From the NCBI GenBank assembly GCA_038223165.1, contig JBBRHE010000062.1:1-17336 (forward strand): a stretch of DNA of 17,336 nt, given 5' to 3'. Position 1 is the first letter of the stretch. Each line of letters begins with the position of its first letter. This document shows positions 8,215 to 15,829 of this stretch, piece by piece. This DNA comes from DASYHQ01 sp038223165 (GTDB taxonomy: Bacteria; Planctomycetota; Phycisphaerae; Tepidisphaerales; Tepidisphaeraceae). A model generated the notes under the pieces. The model was not told the DNA's origin. It worked only from the letters and a program-made list of their open reading frames with translations, and did not search any database. The translations under genes and the position numbers were made by a program.

Positions 8215-8313
8215 GGTCATCCCGAAGGGAGCGGTAGCGACCAGAGGGGTCAGGACGGCCAAACACTGTCCCCCATGGCGATCCCTCGAGTCGCTACCGC
8301 TGCGTTCGGGACC
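8215..8313. repeat. Intergenic inverted repeat with GCGGTAGCGA core
   Basis: GCGGTAGCGA (8231-8240) is exactly complementary to TCGCTACCGC (8291-8300). The pairing continues imperfectly outward (GGTCATCCCGAA against TTCGGGACC) and inward (GAGGG against CCCTC). The roughly 34-nt arms are separated by about 33 nt. The wording, GGTCAT..CCGA..GGAGCG..AGCGA, resembles dispersed hairpin repeats seen in several bacterial phyla. It lies between the groEL terminator and the RRM gene leader. Confidence 0.8.
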
Positions 8314-8417
8314 GTCGGCAGTTCTGGTGGATCGCCGCGTGATATTTCGTTGATCGTGATGTCGGACGTCACCAGTTCAAAATGCTGAAGTGAAGCATTC
8401 CACCACTTTCTCGTAAT

Positions 8418-8447
8418 CAGCATCTGCAAGTAGTCAGCATCTGCAAG
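8418..8447 (+). repeat. Two-copy 13-bp direct repeat
   Basis: CAGCATCTGCAAG is found at 8418-8430 and 8435-8447, separated by TAGT. Two copies only; probably a small local duplication. Confidence 0.6.
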
Positions 8448-8545
8448 ACGACTTCAGGATCGCTGGGAAGACGGCTAGTGAGATGACCGATGATTGTCGT
8501 TTCAACGTAAACGGTTGGCTTCATGCACATACCCCTACAAGCGAA

Positions 8546-8577
8546 AAGGCCCGGCGACCTGTCGGTCGCCGGGCCTT
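8546..8577 (-). terminator. Strong terminator after groEL
   Basis: A perfect 14-bp stem (8546-8559 with 8564-8577) closes a 4-nt loop (TGTC on the + strand). On the minus strand the stem ends in UUUU before CGCUUG. It sits 28 nt beyond the groEL stop. It would end the groES-groEL transcript. Confidence 0.92.
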
Positions 8578-8605
8578 GATTCTAATCGGGAAGCGAGAGG
8601 ATGCG

Positions 8606-10249
<1,644 letters not shown>

Positions 10250-10282
10250 TTCGTTTTCTCCTGATTAATTCAAATTCGGGTT

Positions 10283-10425
10283 ACCGCAGAGGCGCAGAGA
10301 GGGAAACGCAGATGAACGCGGAGAAATGCGAAAGACAAAATGCTTTTGCTTTTCTGATCGAGCACTTCTGCGCTATTGTTCTTCCTCTGTGTTTCTCGGC
10401 GTTCTTCACTCTGCGTCTCTGCGTT
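10283..10425. repeat. CGCAGAG-family inverted repeat between groES and groEL
   Basis: Arms 10283-10326 and 10382-10425 are inverted copies matching at 32 of 44 positions without gaps, spaced by 55 nt. The arms are built of repeated CGCAGAG/ACGCGGAG words. The left arm matches the left arm of the element at 12303 at 36 of 44 positions, so the two are the same family. It ends 33 nt before the groEL start codon and would form a long hairpin in a groES-groEL message. Confidence 0.9.
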
Positions 10426-10432
10426 GAACGGA

Positions 10433-10723
10433 TTATTCAACCACAGCCAGGACGTCTTCTTCGCTCATGATCATGAGTTCTTCACCGTCGATTTTGACTT
10501 CGGTACCAGCGTAGCTGGTGAAGATGACTTCGTTGCCGACCTTGACGCTGAAGGTCGATATTTCACCATTGTCGAGGCGCTTGCCACCACCGAGGGCGAT
10601 GATCTTGCCGCGCTTGGGCTTTTCCTTGGCGCTGTCGGGGAGGACGATGCCGGATTTGGTTTTGGACTCGGCTTCGAGCCGCTTGACGAGAATCTTGTCA
10701 CCGAGAGGACGTAGCTTGGCCAT
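10433..10723 (-). CDS. groES: 10-kDa co-chaperonin GroES
   Basis: 96 residues, normal length. The ATG at 10723 follows AGGAG with 9-nt spacing. GroES caps the GroEL ring. The sequence shows LRPLGDKILVKRLEAESKTKSGIVLPDSAKEKP (the mobile loop lies in the KTKSGIVLP part), GKIIALGGGKRLDNG, and the C-terminal YAGTEVKIDGEELMIMSEEDVLAVVE. It is the first gene of a groES-groEL pair. No CIRCE operator (TTAGCACTC-N9-GAGTGCTAA) is visible in the 124 nt upstream, where a heptamer inverted repeat lies instead. Confidence 0.98.
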   Translation of the reverse strand: MAKLRPLGDKILVKRLEAESKTKSGIVLPDSAKEKPKRGKIIALGGGKRLDNGEISTFSVKVGNEVIFTSYAGTEVKIDGEELMIMSEEDVLAVVE

Positions 10724-10743
10724 GTTGTGGCGCTCCTAATTAA

Positions 10744-10834
10744 TTGCCAGTTTCCAGTTGCCAGTTTCCAGTCAAACAAAGACGAGTCACCCGCGGTCCG
10801 AATTGCCTGGCAACTGGCAACTGACCACTGGCAA
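10744..10834. repeat. Heptamer inverted array 1 (TTGCCAG word) upstream of groES
   Basis: Left arm 10744-10771 is four tandem heptamers, TTGCCAG and TTTCCAG alternating. The right arm, 10807-10834, is four heptamers: CTGGCAA, CTGGCAA, CTGACCA, CTGGCAA. The arms are inverted copies matching at 24 of 28 positions, with a 35-nt spacer. The element starts 20 nt upstream of the groES start, leaving the ribosome site intact, and ends 13 nt after the receiver gene's stop. Confidence 0.92.
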
Positions 10835-10847
10835 CTTATTCATCTAA

Positions 10848-11360
10848 TTATCCCGGCCACCGGCTTTCGTAGTGCCGTTTCAGGACGCGGGCCATCGCGT
10901 CCAGCAGCAGGTTGAAATCAACCGGCTTGCTTAAGACGCTGAACACATGCATTCCCAATGCTTCACGCAACAACGCACTCGACATATCGTCGGCGACGAG
11001 AATGGCCGGTGGTGACTTCCGCGCGGGGGTGGATTTGTCCATCTCGCGCATGATCTTTACCACCTGCATGCCACCCAGCCCCGGCATCTGAGCGTCGAGG
11101 ACGGCCAGGTGAACCGGTTGGCTTTCGATGACCGCCAATGCCTCGCGCCCACTGTGGGCCGAGATTGTCTGCACACCCTGTGGCTGCAACAACCCGCGTA
11201 CCGTCTGGTGCCAGCCTTCCTGTTCGTTGGCCAGCAGGACCGTCAGTCGGGTTGTAGTCGTCGGATGAACCATGGGACGCACTCGCAGATCAACAGGATC
11301 CGCACCTGACGTATTAACAACAGGTGTGCCGAACGATCGAGGGGAATCGACATCGAGCAT
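10848..11360 (-). CDS. Single-domain atypical receiver (CheY-like) protein
   Basis: 170 residues if the first ATG (11360) is used; Met30 (ATG at 11273) is an alternative start that still keeps the whole domain. Neither has a strong ribosome site. Residues about 38-160 are a receiver fold: LTVLLANEQE, AVLDAQMPG with phospho-acceptor Asp89, VLSKPVD with Lys145. The acidic pair is Asn45-Glu46 rather than Asp-Asp, and the usual Thr/Ser before the loop is Val122 (ILVADD), so phosphorylation chemistry may be altered or the domain may signal without it. There is no output domain. It lies upstream of groES-groEL on the same strand with a 124-nt gap and could be co-transcribed with it. Confidence 0.85.
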   Translation of the reverse strand: MLDVDSPRSFGTPVVNTSGADPVDLRVRPMVHPTTTTRLTVLLANEQEGWHQTVRGLLQPQGVQTISAHSGREALAVIESQPVHLAVLDAQMPGLGGMQVVKIMREMDKSTPARKSPPAILVADDMSSALLREALGMHVFSVLSKPVDFNLLLDAMARVLKRHYESRWPG

Positions 11361-11573
11361 ATTTCATAAATATAGGCATCAAAGACACTTATAAATCTAA
11401 GGGAATCGGGTGAAAGTCGGGGGCGCAGGCGCCTTTCTGCCAAAAGCCCGCTGGCGGCAGTATGGGCCTGCCACACTGGCACCATGGATTGGGATGGGAA
11501 AACTAGCGAACGGGCGTCGTTGGGGTCTAGCAACGGGACTGTCTTTGCGATCCTGATGCGACAATGAACGCCA

Positions 11574-11620
11574 AGACACCGAGGACGCTAAGTGAGGAAA
11601 CGCCACGAGGGAGAGAGCAC
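11574..11620. repeat. Solo, degenerate repeat arm
   Basis: AACGCC-AAGACACCGAGGACGC-TAAGTGAGG-AAACGCC resembles one arm of the CGCAGAG/CGCCAAG repeat families, with the same word spacing. I find no matching inverted arm nearby, so it may be a half-element or decayed copy. It ends 14 nt upstream of the beta-barrel gene. Confidence 0.45.
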
Positions 11621-11634
11621 ACCAGAAAGGTCCC

Positions 11635-12291
11635 ATGCAGTTACGTCTTGCCGCCATCACCACGTTCGTTGGAATAAGTGCGCTGACCACCCTACCAACC
11701 CTCGCCGCCGGGCCGGCTTTAGAGGTGGGGATCGGCGCGGGTGTGGCGTCATTGGAGGGTTCCCTGCCCGAGATCGACGACAGCCCGAGTGGGCGATTCC
11801 ACCTGAACTTCTCGTTCCCGATCATCCCAAAGGTCGAACAACTGCGCCTGGGCCTTGGCTTCTCCGTCGATGGTGCCAGTGAGACTGGCCCACGGCGCGA
11901 TGTGGATTTTGATGGGAACGACGATCGCCCGTACTCGAACCTGGTCGCGTTCACGCCCGAATTGAAGCTTGCGTGGTCTCAGCCGTTGGGCGAGCGGTGG
12001 TTCATCGAGCCGAGCATCGCGATCGCGGCACCGATCGCGCGCTACTCGATCGGGGACATCGAGTTTGACGACGACTACTACGGCGACGACGTCGACGTCT
12101 ACGAGGACGAAGGCTGGACCACGATCGGCATCGGTTTGCGCCCCGCACTGGCGGTCGGCTTCAACCTCAACGAACACCACGCGATCGGCCTGGTCGGCTC
12201 GTACCTCATCGCCGACATCGACTTCGACGACGACATCGGTGGGCAATACGAAGCGTTATCGCTGTCGTTCTTTTATCGGGTTACGTTTTAA
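11635..12291 (+). CDS. Outer-membrane beta-barrel-like protein, hypothetical
   Basis: 218 residues; the ATG follows AAAGG. A signal peptide is visible (MQLRLAAITTFVGISALTTL, cleavage probably after PTLAAG near 25). The mature part alternates hydrophobic and polar residues in strands such as ALEVGIGAGVASL, LRLGLGFSVDG, RWFIEPSIAIAAPIARYSIG and TTIGIGLRPALAVGFNL, with the C-terminus ending in an aromatic-rich strand and a final Phe (LSFFYRVTF), as in proteins inserted by BamA. Strand count suggests an 8-stranded barrel of the OmpA/opacity type. Loops are very acidic, especially FDDDYYGDDVDVYEDEG at about residues 143-159, which might bind cations. Specific function is unknown. The gene runs against the minus-strand genes around it. 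Confidence 0.75.
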   Translation: MQLRLAAITTFVGISALTTLPTLAAGPALEVGIGAGVASLEGSLPEIDDSPSGRFHLNFSFPIIPKVEQLRLGLGFSVDGASETGPRRDVDFDGNDDRPYSNLVAFTPELKLAWSQPLGERWFIEPSIAIAAPIARYSIGDIEFDDDYYGDDVDVYEDEGWTTIGIGLRPALAVGFNLNEHHAIGLVGSYLIADIDFDDDIGGQYEALSLSFFYRVTF

Positions 12292-12302
12292 GTAGGAAGT
12301 TA

Positions 12303-12472
12303 AACGCAGAGTCGCGGAGGGAGGAACGCAGAGGAACGCGGAGACAGACAAAATGAGTTGAAACAAGGATTCTGAAGACGACGCAAACTCCGAAGCATTG
12401 CACCTTGCGACCTGCGCAATCTTCGTTTTCTCTCTGCGTTTCTCAGCGTTCCTCCCTATGCGCCTCTGCGTT
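12303..12472. repeat. CGCAGAG-family inverted repeat between the barrel gene and cinA
   Basis: Arms 12303-12346 and 12429-12472 are inverted copies matching at 37 of 44 positions, spaced by 82 nt. This is the better-preserved copy of the family also present at 10283-10425. It fills the convergent gap between the barrel gene (+) stop and the cinA (-) stop and could form a hairpin in either transcript. Confidence 0.92.
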
Positions 12473-12480
12473 GATCCGAA

Positions 12481-13737
12481 TTAGAACGGCATCGGTTTTC
12501 CGAGCAGCGCGAAGCGCAGCATCGTCAGCGCCATCTTGGCGCTGCGGTCACGGACCATTTCTCGGTCGCCGGGCATGACAAACTTTCTGGCGGTCGTGCC
12601 TGTGGGTGACGCGAGGGCGATCCAGACGGTGCCGACGGGCTTGTCGGGTGTTCCACCATCCGGGCCGGCGATGCCGGTGAGGGACAGGGCGTAGGTCGAG
12701 TTGGCCCGCGATCGAGCGCCGTCGGCCATCGCGATCGCGACGGGTTCGCTGACCGCGCCGTGCTGGGCGAGCAGGGACTCACTCACGCCTAACTGCTCGG
12801 CCTTGGCGGTGTTGGCATAGGTGACCCACCCGTAGTGAAAGTAACCGCTGGAACCACCGACATCGGTCAGCATCTTGGCGACCAGACCGCCGGTACAGCT
12901 CTCGGCCGTCGCGACGGTGGGTTGACCCGGCGCGGCCTTCAACATCGTCCCGACCGCTGCCGGTAGGGCGTCGGTCCCGCTGCCGAAGATCACGTCAGCG
13001 AGCGCGCCTCGGCAGGCGGCTTCAGTGTCGTCGAGTTGACGGACGCCCTCCTCACGTGACGCGGCCCGCACGTTGAGCCGCAACGAGACGTACCCGTTCG
13101 CGACGGTCGTCCCGACGCTCGGGTTGCGGCCGCGCGTCATCAACGGCCCCAGTTTTTCCGCGACGGCGCTTTCCCCTAAGCCGAACGTGTGCAGTGTGCG
13201 CGACGCGACGACCGCGCCACCCGTCTTTTCGCTCACCCACGGCAGCACGTCGCGGGTGAACATGGCTTTCATTTCCTTCGGCACGCCGGGCGTTGAAAAG
13301 ACCTCACAAGTCCCGACGGTCGCGCGAATGCCCGCTGCGGTGCCGGCGTGGTTGTAGAGCATCGTCGCGCCGCGCGGGATCAACGCCTGCACCTTGTTGA
13401 TCTCGGGCATCGGCCTTTTGCGACTGGCGAAGAACGTCTCCAGCGCCTCCATCCATTCGGCATTGCGTTCCAGCGGCGCGTCGAGCACGGCCGCCAGCGC
13501 CTGGCGGGTCAAATCGTCTTCCGTCGGCCCGATGCCGCCACTGATGACGAGCACGTTCGCCCGTTGCGACAGTTCACGGATAGCGGTTTCGCACGCGAGT
13601 TGGTCGTCCCCCACTGTGGCATGCGCGACGATGTCGCACCCCACCGCTGCCAGTTGTTGGCTGAGCCAGGCGCTGTTGGTATCGACGGTCTGACCGAGGA
13701 CGAGTTCATCACCGATAGAGAGGATGCAGGCGTTCAT
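12481..13737 (-). CDS. cinA: CinA-family protein: COG1058/MoaB-like domain plus PncC amidohydrolase domain
   Basis: 418 residues from ATG 13737; an in-frame ATG at 13788 would add 17 residues lying within the intergenic repeat, so I reject it. N-terminal domain (about 1-170): MNACILSIGDELVLGQTVDTN, ISGGIGPTEDDLTRQAL. C-terminal PncC domain (about 255-418): TVATAESCTGGLVAKMLTDVGG, YANTAKAEQLGV and LSLTGIAGPDGGT, the conserved catalytic and substrate motifs. The PncC domain deamidates nicotinamide mononucleotide to nicotinate mononucleotide in pyridine-nucleotide salvage; the N-domain of relatives has ADP-ribose pyrophosphatase activity. Both domains look intact. No Shine-Dalgarno is visible: a heptamer repeat begins 5 nt upstream of the ATG. 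It follows the SecA-like gene on the same strand. Confidence 0.96.
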   Translation of the reverse strand: MNACILSIGDELVLGQTVDTNSAWLSQQLAAVGCDIVAHATVGDDQLACETAIRELSQRANVLVISGGIGPTEDDLTRQALAAVLDAPLERNAEWMEALETFFASRKRPMPEINKVQALIPRGATMLYNHAGTAAGIRATVGTCEVFSTPGVPKEMKAMFTRDVLPWVSEKTGGAVVASRTLHTFGLGESAVAEKLGPLMTRGRNPSVGTTVANGYVSLRLNVRAASREEGVRQLDDTEAACRGALADVIFGSGTDALPAAVGTMLKAAPGQPTVATAESCTGGLVAKMLTDVGGSSGYFHYGWVTYANTAKAEQLGVSESLLAQHGAVSEPVAIAMADGARSRANSTYALSLTGIAGPDGGTPDKPVGTVWIALASPTGTTARKFVMPGDREMVRDRSAKMALTMLRFALLGKPMPF

Positions 13738-13742
13738 GGATG

Positions 13743-13807
13743 GTAGGTTGTAGGTTGCTCGTTGCAGCTTGTCCAAAACAACCTGCAAACCACCACCTGC
13801 AACCTGC
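13743..13807. repeat. Heptamer inverted array 2 (GCAGGTT word) between the SecA-like gene and cinA
   Basis: The left arm (13743-13770) is four heptamers: GTAGGTT twice, GCTCGTT, GCAGCTT. The right arm (13780-13807) read in reverse complement is GCAGGTT, GCAGGTG, GTGGTTT, GCAGGTT. Twenty of 28 positions match; the spacer is 9 nt. The element starts 5 nt before the cinA start codon and ends 9 nt after the SecA-like gene's stop, so it is nearly the whole gap. Confidence 0.88.
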
Positions 13808-13816
13808 TATGAACAA

Positions 13817-15754
13817 CTAGAACGGCAGTGACTGATCCATCCAGTCGTCGTTCTTCAGGACCTGCTTGCGGTTGAACCTCGCCATGCGTTCGGCACGGCT
13901 CTGGGCCATGCGGATCAGGCGGTCGGCGCCGACGGCGCGCCAGTTTTTGCGTAGTTGGGGCGTGTGGCGGATGAACAGGTCGTCGTCGGCACTGCTGAAC
14001 AATTGGGCGCTACCGGGGTCACCCTGACGGGCAGCGCGACCGAAGAGCTGGCGGTCGACGCGGTAGCTGCCGTGCGGTTCGGTGCTGATAACGTGCAGGC
14101 CACCACTTTCGGCGACACCGCGACCGAGCTTGATGTCGGTGCCGCGACCGGCCATGTTCGTCGCGACGGTGATGCGCTTCGGTTGGCCCGCTTCTGCGAC
14201 AATCGTCGCTTCCTGCTCGTTCTGGGCGGCATTCAGCACGCGATGCACCCGACCCAGCTTGGCGAGCCGGCGGCTGACCTCTTCACTGGCCAGCACACTT
14301 CGCGTGCCGACGAGGACGGGCTGGCCCTTGTCGTTCAATTCCACAACGCGCTTCACCACCTCGTCGTACTTCTCGTCGGCGGTGTCGAACATACGCGTGG
14401 GCAGTTGCTGGCGAATGTTGGGCTTGTTAGGTGGGATTCTGATGACACGCTGGCCGAAGATGCCCCACAGCTCACCGGCGGCCTCCCACGCGGTGCCGGT
14501 CATGCCACCCATCTTCGGGTATTGACGGAAGAATCGCTGGAACGACAGACGCGCCAGGTTTTCCTTGTCCGCAGTGACCTTGACGGCTTCCTTCACCTCG
14601 ATCGCCTGGTGCAAACCGTGTCGCCACGATCGGTCGGCCATGACGCGACCCGTGAATTCGTCGATAATCTGCACCTTGCCATCCGGCGTTACGAGGTATT
14701 GTTCATCGCGCACAAAGCAATAGCGGGCAACGAGCGCCTGCTGCACGAGCTCTTCGCGCCGGCGCTGACCGCGCCAGAAGCCGCTTTCACCCGACAGATG
14801 TTCCAGACGGTCCTGCCCACGGAGCGTGAGGTCGACGCTCTTGACCGTGCGGTCGATCGTGAAGTCGCGCCCCAGTTCCAATTGGACGGCCAGATCGTTG
14901 GCGGCGTTGTACAGGTCGGCGTTGGGCTCGTCTTGTGGGCTGTTGCTGATGATCAGCGGGGTGACCGCCTCGTCGATCAGCAAGCTGTCGGCCTCGTCGA
15001 CCAACACGCGGAACAACCCCGGCACCAGCAGGCCACTGGCGCCACGGCCACTCATCAGTAATTGGATCTGCGTCTGCGTGCTGTTGCGCAGGTTGCCCAA
15101 CGCGATCTGGTCGCGCAGGAAGTCGGCGACGAGTTCCTTGCTGGTGCAGTAGACGATGTTGCGGCGGTACTGGCCGTTGCGGTCGTTCTGGCTCGTCTCG
15201 TGCGTGACGAAGCCGACTTCGAGCCCGAGCATCTTGTAGACCGGCGACATTTCTTCGGCGTCGCGCTCGACGAGGTAGTCGTTGACGGTGATGACGTGCA
15301 CCGGCCTGCCATGCCACGCCCAGAGGCTGGCCGCGAGCGAGGCGGTCAGCGTCTTGCCTTCACCGGTCGCCATCTCGGCGATGGCACCACTGCACATCGC
15401 CAGCGCCCCCATGATCTGCACAGGGTATGGCCGCATGCCTTTACCACGCACGGCCGCCTCACGGATGAGCGCGACGCCCTTGTCGAGCGCAGGACCGGTC
15501 AAGCGATCCAACCGGGCCAGGTCGCGCGCCTCGGCGACGGCTTCCCGGAACTTGGCGGCCGTGAGACTTTTAACCTTTGGCTCGAGCGCCTCGATGCGCT
15601 GTTCCTGCTCGCGCAACCCCGCCAGCGCCGGTCGGCGGTTCTTGGCCCAACCGACCCAGCTGTTGACGAGGCCGTCGAGACCTTTGAGGTCCGGCGCTTT
15701 CACCCGCCGGGCATCAAAGATCGACCAGAGTTCTTGATTCGCGAGACGAGACAT
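13817..15754 (-). CDS. SecA-like translocase ATPase lacking the C-terminal wing/scaffold
   Basis: 645 residues, against roughly 800-1000 for housekeeping SecA. Residues 1-120 are a short helical lead. NBD1 carries Walker A MATGEGKT (128-135), TVNDYLVERDAEEM (156-169), YCTSKELVADFLRD and Walker B LVDEADSLLIDEA (251-263). A PPXD-like segment follows (about 265-365), then NBD2 with MTGTAWEAAGEL (418-429), VLVGTRSV, NMAGRGTDIKLG (533-544) and RVDRQLFGRAARQGDPG (565-581), where canonical SecA has RGRSGRQGDPG. After the DEAD motor the protein ends within about 60 residues, so the helical wing/scaffold and C-terminal zinc tail of SecA are missing. ATP-driven work on polypeptides is likely. Its next gene upstream encodes a site-2-protease/HlyD fusion, which suggests a specialised partner rather than general secretion. 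The start ATG (15754) has no clear ribosome site. Confidence 0.9.
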   Translation of the reverse strand: MSRLANQELWSIFDARRVKAPDLKGLDGLVNSWVGWAKNRRPALAGLREQEQRIEALEPKVKSLTAAKFREAVAEARDLARLDRLTGPALDKGVALIREAAVRGKGMRPYPVQIMGALAMCSGAIAEMATGEGKTLTASLAASLWAWHGRPVHVITVNDYLVERDAEEMSPVYKMLGLEVGFVTHETSQNDRNGQYRRNIVYCTSKELVADFLRDQIALGNLRNSTQTQIQLLMSGRGASGLLVPGLFRVLVDEADSLLIDEAVTPLIISNSPQDEPNADLYNAANDLAVQLELGRDFTIDRTVKSVDLTLRGQDRLEHLSGESGFWRGQRRREELVQQALVARYCFVRDEQYLVTPDGKVQIIDEFTGRVMADRSWRHGLHQAIEVKEAVKVTADKENLARLSFQRFFRQYPKMGGMTGTAWEAAGELWGIFGQRVIRIPPNKPNIRQQLPTRMFDTADEKYDEVVKRVVELNDKGQPVLVGTRSVLASEEVSRRLAKLGRVHRVLNAAQNEQEATIVAEAGQPKRITVATNMAGRGTDIKLGRGVAESGGLHVISTEPHGSYRVDRQLFGRAARQGDPGSAQLFSSADDDLFIRHTPQLRKNWRAVGADRLIRMAQSRAERMARFNRKQVLKNDDWMDQSLPF

Positions 15755-15759
15755 ATCAA

Positions 15760-15825
15760 GTCGGAACTCGCAATTGCGAAGGTGGAAGTAACTGCACTTC
15801 CCACTTCCGCGTTCGTCGTTCCACC
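15760..15825. repeat. Heptamer inverted array 3 (GGTGGAA word) between the protease-HlyD and SecA-like genes
   Basis: The left arm (15760-15787) is four heptamers: GTCGGAA, CTCGCAA, TTGCGAA, GGTGGAA. The right arm (15798-15825) read in reverse complement is GGTGGAA, CGACGAA, CGCGGAA, GTGGGAA. Sixteen of 28 positions match. The 7-nt phase is strict; most units end in GAA. The spacer is 10 nt, of which GT and AC extend the stem. It starts 5 nt before the SecA-like start codon and ends 4 nt after the upstream gene's stop. Confidence 0.8.
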
Positions 15826-15829
15826 TTTC

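Larger units (their letters stand above)
7945..8545. other. Intergenic stretch upstream of the RRM gene
   Basis: No gene is supported here. It holds the leader and presumably the promoter of the RRM gene, a long inverted repeat (8215-8313), a small inverted repeat AATGCT/AGCATT near 8381-8399, and a two-copy 13-bp direct repeat CAGCATCTGCAAG at 8418-8430 and 8435-8447. The open frame on the minus strand at 8011-8262 overlaps the inverted repeat and does not look like a protein. Confidence 0.55.

Noticed and set aside
8011..8262. 83-codon minus-strand frame upstream of the RRM gene
   Set aside because: It covers part of the inverted repeat and has no convincing ribosome site or family resemblance.
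11397..11954. Minus-strand open frame of 185 codons
   Set aside because: It overlaps the start of the barrel gene, which has a signal peptide and ribosome site; composition is Arg/Ser/Pro-rich without a domain.
13955..15061. Long plus-strand open frame of 368 codons
   Set aside because: It is antisense to the SecA-like gene, whose motifs are unmistakable; the shadow peptide shows no family.
10744..15825. CRISPR array or phage attachment sites as an explanation of the repeats
   Set aside because: The units are 7 nt, adjacent without spacers, and inverted between arms; there are no cas or integrase genes.
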